Below, in pieces: positions 49,550-57,308 of a stretch of 64,000 nucleotides of DNA. The position numbers and the translations under genes are program-made. The notes beneath the pieces are model-generated. The model searched no databases, was not told the origin of the DNA, and saw only the letters and a list, made by a program, of their open reading frames with translations. The number at the start of each line of letters is the position of its first letter. The stretch's first letter is position 1. Source of the stretch: Actinomyces sp. 432 (lineage in GTDB: Bacteria > Actinomycetota > Actinomycetes > Actinomycetales > Actinomycetaceae); the NCBI RefSeq assembly GCF_009930875.1, contig NZ_CP025249.1, forward strand, positions 310,001-374,000, read 5' to 3'.

Positions 49550-49805
49550 GGTCGCCGGCCTCACCGCAGCGGAAGGACGTTGCAGTGCTGCCGACGGCAC
49601 CGGAAGGCGCGGTCGGCAGGTGCAGTCGGCTGTCGCTACCGACTAGTGCTGCCGGGCGATCGCCGTATGTGGCGGGGCGGTGGTTTCCGGTCTTACTGCC
49701 GTTGCCTGAATGCCGGTTCAACTAATGGGGCGGCTGAATTGTGCCGGTAGGTTCCGTGGCCCCGGCAAGACGTGTATTCTAAAATAGATTCCTGGTGGGT
49801 GCGGC

Positions 49806-50120
49806 GTGAGAGATATGGTAGTGACATTTGTGCTGAATGGTGTGGGCGTTCTATGCGGACTGCTTTCGCTCATGCTCCTTGAAAGCGCTATCGAGCTGGT
49901 TGTTGAGGGAGGCTTTGACTCGGCGGTCGCGCTGCTGCTGCTCACGGCCTCGGTGGTCTTTGCGGGGATGGCGTTGGGGGTGCTGCTCGCCTGTGACCGG
50001 TCTTGGCGGCAAGGGCCGTCCCAGGAGCGGAGCGCGGGGGCCGACTGCGTGCCGCGTGGACATGCCGTGCCAGCCCGCAATGAGGCGCTCCCGTGGGGTT
50101 CGGGCCGCGCCTCGGACTGA
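49806..50120 (+). CDS. Hypothetical small membrane protein
   Basis: 104 residues. Two hydrophobic helices (~5-25 and ~40-63) are followed by a hydrophilic tail of ~40 residues with no recognisable motif. The GTG start has no clear ribosome site. The codon pattern is only moderately coding-like at the 3' end, so the true gene may be shorter or absent. Confidence 0.4.
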   Translation: MRDMVVTFVLNGVGVLCGLLSLMLLESAIELVVEGGFDSAVALLLLTASVVFAGMALGVLLACDRSWRQGPSQERSAGADCVPRGHAVPARNEALPWGSGRASD

Positions 50121-50149
50121 AAGGCGCCTACCCTGAGTTGCAGGAATAC

Positions 50150-50540
50150 GCCGACGTCCGCGACTTGCAGCATCAGCCCCGAAACGACCCGCTGCGCCCG
50201 GCCGAGTACGTCCTCGCCGGCCCGAGTACGACCTCGCCAGCCCGAGAACGACCTCGTCATCCCCGAAACGACCCGCTGCGTCCGGTCGAGTACGACCTCG
50301 CCAGGCCGAGGACGACCTCCGCGCGGTGAAAATGACCTTGCCAGCCCGAGAGCGTCCCCAGTGCGGCGAAGACGTCCTCGCTGGCCCGAGAACGTCCCCA
50401 GTGCGGCGAAGACGTCCTCGTGGGCCCGAAACCCTCCACGATGTAGAGGGTGTGGGGCGTATGAGGTCGTATTCGGCTAGCGTCGGGTGGTCGAATACGA
50501 CCTCACACGCCCGAGAACGACCCTCGAGCACGATCGCCAC
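50150..50540. repeat. Tandem degenerate repeats (CCCGAGAACGACCTCG family)
   Basis: More than ten irregular copies of motifs such as CCCGAGAACG, GAGTACGACCTCG and GCGAAGACGTCCTCG, many separated by 16-30 bp. One long pair, 50402-50422, repeats 50355-50375. No supported reading frame. Unrelated to families A and B. Confidence 0.55.
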
Positions 50541-50654
50541 ACCACACTCCTCACCCGTCGCGCCGCCGGGACACGCACGCTATTAACCACTCGGCGAAGC
50601 ACCGCCGATCCACCCACCAAACCCCAAACGCGAAGATCCCTGCCACCGATCCCA

Positions 50655-50835
50655 GGTGCTGCGGGGAGGCGTGCCAATGTGCGCGCAGGTCACAGCAGGC
50701 CAGTGCCACACACCAGGCTCAACGGGGAGGTACCCACCACTGCGGGGAGGTGAAAACGCCGCTGCGGGTCCCGGTGGTGCCGCGGGGGCCACACACTACT
50801 GCGGGGGCATCCACTACTGCGGGGGCGCGGACCGG
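50655..50835. repeat. Irregular GC-rich repeats (ACTGCGGGGG family)
   Basis: About eight copies of (A)CTGCGGG(G) at varying spacing, including CACTACTGCGGGGGC twice in a row near 50795-50825. Non-coding. Confidence 0.45.
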
Positions 50836-50860
50836 GCCGGCTCGCCTGTAGGCCCCGCGC

Positions 50861-50969
50861 GACGGTTCGGCACTTCGCATGACGGTTCGGCACTTCCCGC
50901 GACGGTTCGGCACTTGGCACCAACGGTTCGTACCTTTCGGTGACGCTACGTACCCCTACGGTACTGTGT
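50861..50969. repeat. 20-21-bp direct repeats flanking the IS on its left
   Basis: Five units starting near 50861, 50881, 50901, 50922 and 50942; the first three begin GACGGTTCGGCACTT and the later ones drift to AACGGTTCGTACC. The mirror-image array lies at 52416-52549. Confidence 0.6.
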
Positions 50970-52415
50970 TGTCTCATGACTTCTGGGACTGTTGGATCTC
51001 ATGACATCTGGGAGTGTCAGAAGTCGTGAGATTCTGGGAGGCCCTGGGTGGGGTTGGGTTGGGGGATGGGCTATGCAGTTTCGCCGTTCAAGCGTCAGCG
51101 CATCATTGAGTTCGACTCGCGGGTTGCGGGTGTGAGCGTGGAGGAGTTCTGCCGGCAGGTGGGGGTCTCGAAGTCCTCGTTCTACCGGATCCGTAAGCGG
51201 GCCAAGCAGGAGGGGCCGGGGGCGGCGCTGGTCGCCCGTTCCAGGGCGCCGCTGCACCCGGCGCGCCGTTGGGATGAGCGGGTTGATGAGCGTATCGCCC
51301 AGGTACGCCGGGAGCTGGTTGCCGACGGGAAGGATGCGGGTCCGTGGTCGGTGTGGTGGGTGCTGTCCGGGGCGGGGGCAAACCCGGCCCCGTCGCGGGC
51401 GACTATTGCCAGGCGCATGCGGGCCATGGGGCTGGTGGTCCCGGCGCCACGCAAGCGCCCGCGGGTGTCTTTCAAGCGGTTCACGCGTACCAGCGCTAAC
51501 GAGCTGTGGCAGCTGGACGGTATCGAGTGGAGTATCCAGGGGCGTGCGGTGACCATCTACCAGGTCATCGATGACTGCTCCAGGGTGCTGGTGGCGCTCA
51601 AGGCGGCCTGGGGCGGGGAGACGCATGAGGCCACACGCCAGATCCTGTCCGAGGCGTTCGACTCCTGGGGGCGGCCCGCAGCCATCCTGACCGACAACGG
51701 CAGGGCCTTCAACACTCACCGCACCACCGGATTCGGGCGGACAGAGAGGTGGCTGGCCAGCCTGGGGATCCGTCCGATCAGCGGCGCCATCGGTCACCCA
51801 CAGACCCAGGGCAAGGTCGAAAGCTCCCATAAGCCCCTCCAGCTGTGGCTGGCAGCGCACCCCTACACCACCCTGGAGGACCTAAACGCCGGACTGGTGC
51901 ACTTCACCGCCTACTACAACACCGAGCGCCAGCACCAGGGGCTGGGAATATCCATAACCCCCATACGCGTGTGGCACCAGGTCCCCCGGGCCCTGCCCAA
52001 TCCCTCCCCAATCAACCTTGACGCGCTATCCGGGCCGGTGCCGCTGAGCCTGCCGCAGGCTGCCAGCACCGACCCCACCATCACCAGCAGACAGTCCCTG
52101 AGCAACGGGACCGTGACCTACAAAGGCCGCATCATCTACGTCGGATCCTTCATGGCCGGCCAGACAATCGAGTTCCGCCAGTACCCCACCCGCCTGGACC
52201 TCTACGACCAGGCCGGAACACACTTCGCCGCGATCCCCTGGCCCCAGCCCACCCAGGCCCAGACCCACAGCCGGGCCACCATCAACGCTTCCAAACCACC
52301 CAACAGAATCATCAGCAGGCCACCCCGCTCACCCCGCTCCCAACCGTCCCAAAACCCATGAGACTCAACCGTCCCAGAAGTCATGAGACTCAACCGTCCC
52401 AGAAGTGTGGAGACA
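50970..52415 (+). mobile_element. IS481-type insertion sequence
   Basis: The ends read TGTCTCATGACTTCTGGGAC (left) and, inverted, TGTCTCCACACTTCTGGGAC (right), starting TGT as in IS481 elements. Each end carries a second internal copy of the CTCATGACTTCTGGGAC motif 25-30 bp inward. One transposase gene fills the interior. No direct target duplication is visible because the flanks are inverted copies of each other, so the boundaries are approximate. Confidence 0.75.
51066..52361 (+). CDS. IS481 family transposase
   Basis: 431 residues. The N-terminal HTH is VSVEEFCRQVGVSKSSFYRI. The rve integrase core has the DDE triad at D151 (QLDGIEW), D210 (ILTDNGRAF) and E252 (QGKVESSHK), followed by FTAYYNTERQHQGLG. 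A C-terminal domain ending in a Pro/Ser/Arg-rich tail follows. The frame is intact, so it is potentially active. I chose the ATG at 51066; no ribosome site is obvious. Confidence 0.93.
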   Translation: MGYAVSPFKRQRIIEFDSRVAGVSVEEFCRQVGVSKSSFYRIRKRAKQEGPGAALVARSRAPLHPARRWDERVDERIAQVRRELVADGKDAGPWSVWWVLSGAGANPAPSRATIARRMRAMGLVVPAPRKRPRVSFKRFTRTSANELWQLDGIEWSIQGRAVTIYQVIDDCSRVLVALKAAWGGETHEATRQILSEAFDSWGRPAAILTDNGRAFNTHRTTGFGRTERWLASLGIRPISGAIGHPQTQGKVESSHKPLQLWLAAHPYTTLEDLNAGLVHFTAYYNTERQHQGLGISITPIRVWHQVPRALPNPSPINLDALSGPVPLSLPQAASTDPTITSRQSLSNGTVTYKGRIIYVGSFMAGQTIEFRQYPTRLDLYDQAGTHFAAIPWPQPTQAQTHSRATINASKPPNRIISRPPRSPRSQPSQNP

Positions 52416-52549
52416 GCACAGTACCCCTACCGTACGAACCGTCACCGAACGGTACGAATCGTCGACCAGAACGTACGAACCGTCGCGAGAACGTACGAGC
52501 CGTCAACCACAGGCGCGCGAACCGCGACCAGAACGTACGAATCGTCGGC
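52416..52549. repeat. 20-21-bp repeats flanking the IS on its right (inverse of left array)
   Basis: Units containing GTACGAACCGTC and GTACGAATCGTC, spaced about 20 bp. Read on the reverse strand, the sequence aligns with 50922-50969 (shared CGGTGACG, GGTACTGTG). No gene lies here up to the tRNA fragment at 52738. Confidence 0.6.
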
Positions 52550-52690
52550 TAGGCGAGAGTGCCCACCGCCGCTTAGTCCCTCGACCTCCGGGTCGACATC
52601 CTCACCGTCACCCGCGCCTGCGGCTCTCATATCGGTCGCCCGAGCATGTGCATACCCGAGCGCGCCTTAGCTGAGTGAGGATTGTCGGCA

Positions 52691-52711
52691 GTCGGCACGG
52701 TATGTGCCGAC
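52691..52711. terminator. Short perfect hairpin beside the tRNA-Lys fragment
   Basis: GTCGGCAC (52691-52698) is inverted at 52704-52711 with a 5-nt loop. On the reverse strand it lies just downstream of the tRNA 3' end, where a tRNA terminator would be expected. Confidence 0.45.
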
Positions 52712-52737
52712 CCAGTATGTGCCGGCCCGTCGTGAGG

Positions 52738-52785
52738 TGCCCCCCGTGGGGCTCGAACCCACGACCTTCGGATTAAAAGTCCGCA
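52738..52785 (-). other. 3' tRNA-Lys fragment: probable attachment site of the integrated element
   Basis: On the reverse strand the DNA reads an anticodon arm with CTTTTAA (TTT, Lys), variable loop, perfect T-arm GTGGGTTCGAGCCCCAC and the 3' acceptor strand GGGGGGC plus A. The 5' half (acceptor 5' strand, D-arm) is absent; unrelated sequence begins at the anticodon stem. A 3' tRNA remnant of about 46 bp is what site-specific integration leaves at one element end. The intact tRNA-Lys and second att copy should lie outside the window. Confidence 0.75.
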
Positions 52786-53001
52786 CCCCGGGCCTCGCTC
52801 ACCTCCTGATCGCGTGGCTCGAGCACATCAGCGTGCTCACCACCCACTGGCTCTGCACACGGGCGGCAGCGTCCCGGCAGTCGCTGCCCCACGAGCTGCG
52901 CGGGCTGGCCCGGCTCACCGTTCCCGAGCCGGCCCCGCCCATGATCCCCGCCCACCGCGACCCGTCCGTCGGGCGCCTCCCCCTGGACTGAGGTGACCAA
53001 C

Positions 53002-53220
53002 ATGACCCGTAGGAATACGCCGACACCCACGACTAGCCGCACTAGTCCGAGTAACCAAACTAGCGCAACTAGTGCATCTAGCGCCGCTAGTCGCGCTATC
53101 GGGCGCATGTCTGGGAAGCCGGCATCCGCCACGGCGCCCTCAACCAAGACGCAGACCGACCCCCACCAGAACCGGCAAACCACCATCTACGACTTCCTCA
53201 ACGACCCTGCAACGAATTGA
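53002..53220 (+). CDS. Small protein spanning repeat array 1, ending in QTTIYDFL
   Basis: 72 residues. The middle (TSRTSPSNQTSATSASSAAS) is encoded by the 9-bp CTAG repeats, so this part may be DNA-driven rather than protein-driven. The tail QTTIYDFLNDPATN looks like a short binding peptide. GAGGTG lies six bases before the ATG. The 210 bp between the att fragment and this gene (52786-53001) show coding-like composition but no usable start; they may be a truncated gene. Confidence 0.5.
   Translation: MTRRNTPTPTTSRTSPSNQTSATSASSAASRAIGRMSGKPASATAPSTKTQTDPHQNRQTTIYDFLNDPATN
53032..53103. repeat. 9-bp CTAG repeat array 1 (8 units)
   Basis: Strict 9-bp period over 72 bp; typical units are ACTAGCCGC, ACTAGTCCG, ACTAGCGCA, ACTAGTGCA and GCTAGTCGC. 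The same unit type occurs in arrays at 56000 and 56346. Confidence 0.85.
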
Positions 53221-53233
53221 AGGAGAACCCGCA

Positions 53234-53434
53234 ATGACCACGACCATCACTCTCAACTTCGACCAGCAACTCCTGCTGATGGAAGCACTCGACCAAATGG
53301 CCTACGTCGTGCGCGACCGCGTCGCCGACGGAGAGATTGCCATGCAAGACAACCTCCGCAAGATCGAGAAGGTACAGCACCTACTCGAAACTGCGAGCGA
53401 CGTCCAGGTACTCACCACGAAGGCGGCCGCCTGA
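53234..53434 (+). CDS. Hypothetical protein of the mobile element
   Basis: 66 residues, mostly helical by pattern (FDQQLLLMEALDQMAYVVRD ... NLRKIEKVQHLLETASD). A perfect AAGGAGA ribosome site precedes the ATG. I recognise no family. Confidence 0.7.
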   Translation: MTTTITLNFDQQLLLMEALDQMAYVVRDRVADGEIAMQDNLRKIEKVQHLLETASDVQVLTTKAAA

Positions 53435-53435
53435 C

Positions 53436-53513
53436 ATGCGCACACGACGCCCGCACCCCAACTCCCAAACCATCAACCAGGCTCACCAGGAGCTCACGCT
53501 CCTGGACATCTAG
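53436..53513 (+). CDS. Possible 25-residue peptide ending QELTLLDI
   Basis: An ATG one base after the previous stop opens 25 codons ending in HQELTLLDI. It is too short to judge by codon usage. Its tail resembles clamp-binding peptides of the QxxLxLF type. Confidence 0.3.
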   Translation: MRTRRPHPNSQTINQAHQELTLLDI

Positions 53514-53526
53514 GAAGCACCCTCCC

Positions 53527-53676
53527 ATGCGCATTCTCATCGTCCTCATCCTCTGTTTGCTTCGCCGCGACGGTGACGGATGGCTGGCATATGACGAAGA
53601 GGGCTGCGTCACCGGCCGCACCAACTACGAGGCAGCACGAAACTATTACCGCACGTATTTGGGAGGCACTATCTGA
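53527..53676 (+). CDS. Hypothetical small protein
   Basis: 49 residues. A hydrophobic start (ILIVLILCLL) is followed by GWLAYDEEGCVTGRTNYEAA and RNYYRTYLGG. The stop overlaps an alternative ATG of the next frame. Unknown function; position in the run of small element genes supports it. Confidence 0.5.
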   Translation: MRILIVLILCLLRRDGDGWLAYDEEGCVTGRTNYEAARNYYRTYLGGTI

Positions 53677-53726
53677 TGCCGCCCAGCTCGACCAACAGAC
53701 AGCAACAGCCGCCAAGGAGCCTAATC

Positions 53727-54104
53727 ATGACCGCAACAACTACTACCCCTGACCTGGACGCGATCCGCGCCCGCCTCAACGCGGCCACAGCAGGCCCCTG
53801 GGCGCCCGACCTCGACGGCTACACCGTCCGCGCCGGCAGCTGGCCCATTGCGATCGTCGGCACCAGCCTGGCCGACCTCAGCGTCGACTACGAGGACGAC
53901 GAGGTCGTGGTGGAGCACACAACCAGGTCCCAAGCCGCCGACATGGATCTGATCACCCACGCACCCGAGGACATCCAGGCCCTCCTCACCGAGATCGACC
54001 GCCTCACCGACGCTCTCGAGCAGATCGACGACGTCCTCGCGACCACCCGGTCTGCCGAAGCAGCGGAAGACATCCAAAGCATCGTCAACTACACGATCTT
54101 CTAA
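53727..54104 (+). CDS. Ead/Ea22-like phage/plasmid protein
   Basis: 125 residues. [20 protein letters not shown] at the start and [20 protein letters not shown] near the end are the recurrent pattern of small phage and plasmid proteins of the Ead/Ea22-like group. AAGGAG lies before the ATG. Biochemical role unknown. It is 11 bp upstream of ssb. Confidence 0.7.
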   Translation: MTATTTTPDLDAIRARLNAATAGPWAPDLDGYTVRAGSWPIAIVGTSLADLSVDYEDDEVVVEHTTRSQAADMDLITHAPEDIQALLTEIDRLTDALEQIDDVLATTRSAEAAEDIQSIVNYTIF

Positions 54105-54115
54105 GGAGACAAGCA

Positions 54116-54775
54116 ATGGCCGGCGATACCGTCATCACGATTATCGGGAATCTGACTGCGGACCCCGAGATGCGCTTCACGCCCTCGGGGGCGGCGGTCG
54201 CCTCCTTCACCATCGCCTCCACCCCGCGCAGCTTTGACCGGCAGGCCCAGGAGTGGCGGGACGGGGAGACCCTGTTCATGCGCTGCCAGGTCTGGCGCGA
54301 CGCTGCGGAGAACGTGGCCGAGTCGCTGACCAAGGGCACCCGCGTGATCGCGCAGGGCCGCCTGGTGCAGCGCTCCTACACCACCCGTGAGGGCGAGAAC
54401 CGCACGGTGGTGGAGATGCAGGTGGACGAGATCGGCCCGTCGCTGCGCTACGCCAAGGCTCAGGTCACCCGCCAGCCCCGCGGGGGCGGCCAGGGCGGCT
54501 TCAACCAGGGCTCTCAGGGCGGCGGCTACAACGCAGGCCAGCAGGGCGGCGGCTACAACGCAGGCCAGCAGGGCGGCGGCTACAACGCAGGCCAGCAGGG
54601 CGGATACAGCCAGGGTGGCGGCCAGCAGGGCGGCTACCAGAGCTCCCAGGGCGGTCAGGGCGGATACAGCCAGGGCGGCCAGCAGGGCAGCTACAACGCC
54701 CCGGCCGGCGGCGCCGCGGATGACCCCTGGGCCACTGGTGGCGCCACCAGCTTCGGTGACGAGCCCCCGTTCTGA
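54116..54775 (+). CDS. ssb: Single-stranded DNA-binding protein
   Basis: 219 residues. The OB fold occupies ~1-110 ([41 protein letters not shown]). A Gly/Gln/Tyr-rich linker follows with three perfect copies of a 27-bp unit encoding GGYNAGQQG (54521-54601). The tip is GDEPPF, the partner-binding tail. A plasmid-type copy, probably coating DNA during conjugation or replication. AAGGAGA ribosome site. Confidence 0.96.
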   Translation: MAGDTVITIIGNLTADPEMRFTPSGAAVASFTIASTPRSFDRQAQEWRDGETLFMRCQVWRDAAENVAESLTKGTRVIAQGRLVQRSYTTREGENRTVVEMQVDEIGPSLRYAKAQVTRQPRGGGQGGFNQGSQGGGYNAGQQGGGYNAGQQGGGYNAGQQGGYSQGGGQQGGYQSSQGGQGGYSQGGQQGSYNAPAGGAADDPWATGGATSFGDEPPF

Positions 54776-54787
54776 AAGGCGGTGACC

Positions 54788-54967
54788 ATGATCCCCATCA
54801 TCCTCATCGCCATCCTCGTCATCGGGTGCGCCGCCGCGAATATCGTCGGCATCCGCACCATGCGGTCCATGCCCGCCGACGAACGCCACAGCGCCACAAC
54901 AGCACTGATCGTGGTCGACGTCGTGGTGCTCAACGCTATGGTCGGCCTCGCCGCCCTCATGCGATGA
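54788..54967 (+). CDS. Hypothetical small membrane protein
   Basis: 59 residues with two hydrophobic helices (IPIILIAILVIGCAAANIVG and TALIVVDVVVLNAMVGLAAL) joined by a short basic loop. Its stop overlaps the next start (ATGA). A GTG six bases earlier could also be used. Confidence 0.6.
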   Translation: MIPIILIAILVIGCAAANIVGIRTMRSMPADERHSATTALIVVDVVVLNAMVGLAALMR

Positions 54968-55134
54968 CCGCCACCATCACGGAGATCCGCGCCGCCCTCG
55001 ACGCCTGCAACCAAGGCGACGCCCGCACCCGCTGGACAGCCCAGCAGCACCTCCGCGACCACGCCGAGGCCTACATCGACCACCTACTCAACGAGCTCGA
55101 CCAACTCACCGCAACCGAAAGACAATCAATATGA
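54964..55134 (+). CDS. Hypothetical protein upstream of parA
   Basis: 56 residues, helical throughout. ITEIRAALDACNQGDARTRW and the C-terminal DHLLNELDQLTATE carry no known motif. Four-base overlaps with both neighbours make it part of the ssb-parA transcription unit. Confidence 0.65.
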   Translation: MTATITEIRAALDACNQGDARTRWTAQQHLRDHAEAYIDHLLNELDQLTATERQSI

Positions 55135-55913
55135 CCCAGATCATCGCAGTAGCCAACCAGAAAGGCGGCGTCGGCAAAACCGCCACCACAGTCAACCTCG
55201 CCGCCAGGCTCGCGGCCATGGGCCAGCGCGTCCTAGTGATCGACAGCGATCCACAGGGCAACGCCACGGCAATCCTCGACATCGAGCTCGACCACGACAG
55301 CCGCACGCTCAACGACGTACTGGTGGCCGTGGCCACCGGCCAGGCCGGCCCAGGCGCCATCACCGCCGCAATCACACCAGCCGGCCCCGCCTGGCCAGGT
55401 ATCGACGTAGTCCCCGCCGAGCGAGCCCTGGCCGCCCGCGAGGCCGACACCAGCGCCGGCCGCGAGCACATACTGCGCACCGCACTCGACGGCGCCACCA
55501 GCGACTACGACGCCGTGCTCATCGACTGCCCACCCTCGCTCGGCGCGCTCACACTAGGGGCGCTGACCGCTGCCTACAGCGTGCTCATAGTCACCGAGGC
55601 ACGCACGAGCTCCGTCGACGGCGTCGACCAACTCACGGACACCATCAGCACCGTCCGCAAGTACTACAACCAGCACCTACAGACCGCGGGAATCCTCATC
55701 AACAAGTGGAGAAGCGACCGGCTCGACCGCGGCGTTTGGAGGGACATCCTCAAGGACACCTATGGCAGCCAGATCATCGATCACCCGCTCCCCGAGCGGG
55801 AGATCGTGGCCACCGCGGCCACCAACCGCGTACCGGTCCCCCGCGACGAGGGCCGAGACTACGTGCTCGCCCTCGACGCCGTCGCACGCCACCTCACCCA
55901 GGAGACCAAGTGA
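55131..55913 (+). CDS. parA: ParA-family partition ATPase
   Basis: 260 residues. The deviant Walker A KGGVGKT is at 11-17, then RVLVIDSDPQGNAT and AVLIDCPPSLGALTLGALTA. There is no N-terminal HTH, so it is a type Ib or orphan-like ParA. It should use ATP-dependent DNA binding to position the element, with the downstream small protein as centromere binder. Overlaps both neighbours by 4 bp. Confidence 0.93.
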   Translation: MTQIIAVANQKGGVGKTATTVNLAARLAAMGQRVLVIDSDPQGNATAILDIELDHDSRTLNDVLVAVATGQAGPGAITAAITPAGPAWPGIDVVPAERALAAREADTSAGREHILRTALDGATSDYDAVLIDCPPSLGALTLGALTAAYSVLIVTEARTSSVDGVDQLTDTISTVRKYYNQHLQTAGILINKWRSDRLDRGVWRDILKDTYGSQIIDHPLPEREIVATAATNRVPVPRDEGRDYVLALDAVARHLTQETK

Positions 55914-56281
55914 AGCCACAACCCAGGCCCCGCAAGCCCATGACCATCCCAAAGGCGGCCGGGCCGGACCCCGCCGCCCTCACCATCGGAAGCGACATGA
56001 CTAGTCGGACTAACTCCGCTCGCCGGACTGGCCGCACTAGCGGAGCTAGCGGGCGGGCAGGGAAGGAGCAGCTGTCACTCTGGATGGACGCAAACGTGCT
56101 CGGCCGCGCCCGCACCGCGTGGCGCGCCGAGAGCGTCGCCGACGTCGACCAGCCCTATAGGCACTTCAGCCAGTGGATCGCCGCAGTCATCGAGGAGGCG
56201 GTGATTGACTCCGAGCGGCGCCTCAACGAAGGATTGCCCTACAAGCCGACACCCAAGGGACAGATCGGCCGAAGCCAGTAG
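55910..56281 (+). CDS. Probable centromere-binding (ribbon-helix-helix-like) partner of ParA
   Basis: 123 residues from a GTG that overlaps the parA stop. The N-terminal ~55 residues are basic and disordered, and 29-46 are encoded by 9-bp repeat array 2. The folded part runs KEQLSLWMDANVLGRARTAW to WIAAVIEEAVIDSERRLNEG, a strand-helix-helix pattern like small ParB/ParG-type proteins. An internal ATG at 55997 could start a shorter form exactly at the array. Assignment rests on position and fold pattern. Confidence 0.7.
   Translation: MKPQPRPRKPMTIPKAAGPDPAALTIGSDMTSRTNSARRTGRTSGASGRAGKEQLSLWMDANVLGRARTAWRAESVADVDQPYRHFSQWIAAVIEEAVIDSERRLNEGLPYKPTPKGQIGRSQ
56000..56053. repeat. 9-bp CTAG repeat array 2 (6 units)
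   Basis: Units ACTAGTCGG, ACTAACTCC, GCTCGCCGG, ACTGGCCGC, ACTAGCGGA and GCTAGCGGG in strict 9-bp phase inside the parA partner gene; the middle units are degenerate. Confidence 0.75.
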
Positions 56282-56345
56282 CCAGCAGCCGACGGCATGG
56301 GGCAGGGCACCGCACGTGTGATGCCCGGCCCCATGCCGTGCCACC

Positions 56346-56417
56346 TCTAGCCCCTCTAGCCCGACTAGTGCAACTAGCCCGACTATCCCCACTAGTCCGA
56401 CTAGCCCGAATAGTCAT
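56346..56417. repeat. 9-bp CTAG repeat array 3 (8 units)
   Basis: Units TCTAGCCCC, TCTAGCCCG, ACTAGTGCA, ACTAGCCCG, ACTATCCCC, ACTAGTCCG, ACTAGCCCG and AATAGTCAT. Non-coding, between the parA partner gene and the recombinase. Being outside any gene, it is the best candidate for the primary centromere. Confidence 0.85.
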
Positions 56418-56468
56418 CCAGACTGTACCGGCATTGCCGTCAGCCGACTCGAGCGCGGGAATCCGGCC

Positions 56469-57308
56469 ATGGACACGCACACCAGCATTCCCGACCATCC
56501 GTCAGCCACCGACCATGTTGACGAGTGGGTGATCGCCATGCGCGCGAAAGGCCTTGCGGCCCGGACCATCACCGAGCGCGCCCGCGTCATCCGCCAGGCC
56601 TCCCACACCGCTGGCACCAACCCGGCTTCGCTCATGCCGACCGACATTGAGCGGTTCCTCGCCCGGGCGTCGAGCCCGGGCACCCGCTACACCTACTACA
56701 GCGCCGTGCGAGCATGGTGCAGGTGGCTGATCCGCACCGGCCGGCGTGACGACGACCCCACCGATGCCCTGGAGCGGCCCCGCATGCCCGCAGGCCGACC
56801 GCGGCCGATCACCCGCGCCCAGCTCGACCACCTCCTAGACCTCGATCTGCGCCCAGACACAAGGACGAAGATCCTCCTAGCGGCGTTCCAGGGGCTGAGG
56901 GTGCACGAGATCGCGAAGATACGCGGCGAGGACGTCGACACGGGCCAGGGCACGCTCACCGTCACAGGCAAGGGCGGCCGCACCGACACCCTGCCCCTGC
57001 ACCCACGCATCGCCGCCGAAGCTGCCAAGCGGCCGGGGAAGGGGTACTGGTTCCCGTCACCAACCCGGCCAGGCCAGCCCATCACCGGCAAGAGCGTCAG
57101 CAAGGTCATTGCCGACGCGCTGCACCGCGCAGGCATACAGGCGACCGCACACCAGCTCCGCCACGCCTTCGCCACAGAACTCCTGACCCATGGCGTCGAC
57201 TCACGTGTCGTACAAGTGCTCATGCGACACGCCTCGCTGGCCACCACCGCCCGCTACCTCAGCGTGAGCCCCGCGCAGCAGCAGGCCGCAATCGGCACCC
57301 TACGCTGA
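56469..57308 (+). CDS. Tyrosine recombinase (XerC/D-like integrase)
   Basis: 279 residues. The N-terminal SAM-like core-binding domain covers ~15-95. The catalytic set is complete: R144 (GLRVHEI), K168 (GKGG), H228 and R231 (HQLRHAF), H254 (MRHASLATT) and nucleophile Y263 (ARYLSV). There is no extra arm-binding domain, which is more like Xer-type plasmid recombinases than classical tRNA integrases. It may integrate the element at tRNA-Lys or resolve dimers. Confidence 0.92.
   Translation: MDTHTSIPDHPSATDHVDEWVIAMRAKGLAARTITERARVIRQASHTAGTNPASLMPTDIERFLARASSPGTRYTYYSAVRAWCRWLIRTGRRDDDPTDALERPRMPAGRPRPITRAQLDHLLDLDLRPDTRTKILLAAFQGLRVHEIAKIRGEDVDTGQGTLTVTGKGGRTDTLPLHPRIAAEAAKRPGKGYWFPSPTRPGQPITGKSVSKVIADALHRAGIQATAHQLRHAFATELLTHGVDSRVVQVLMRHASLATTARYLSVSPAQQQAAIGTLR

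Noticed and set aside
52738..52810. A complete tRNA-Lys gene
   Set aside because: The 5' acceptor strand and D-arm are missing; only the 3' ~46 bases match a tRNA.
53032..53103. 9-bp repeats as a CRISPR or simple slippage microsatellite
   Set aside because: The unit is far too short for CRISPR. Units vary at fixed positions, and the array recurs at two other sites around parA, which fits iterons better.
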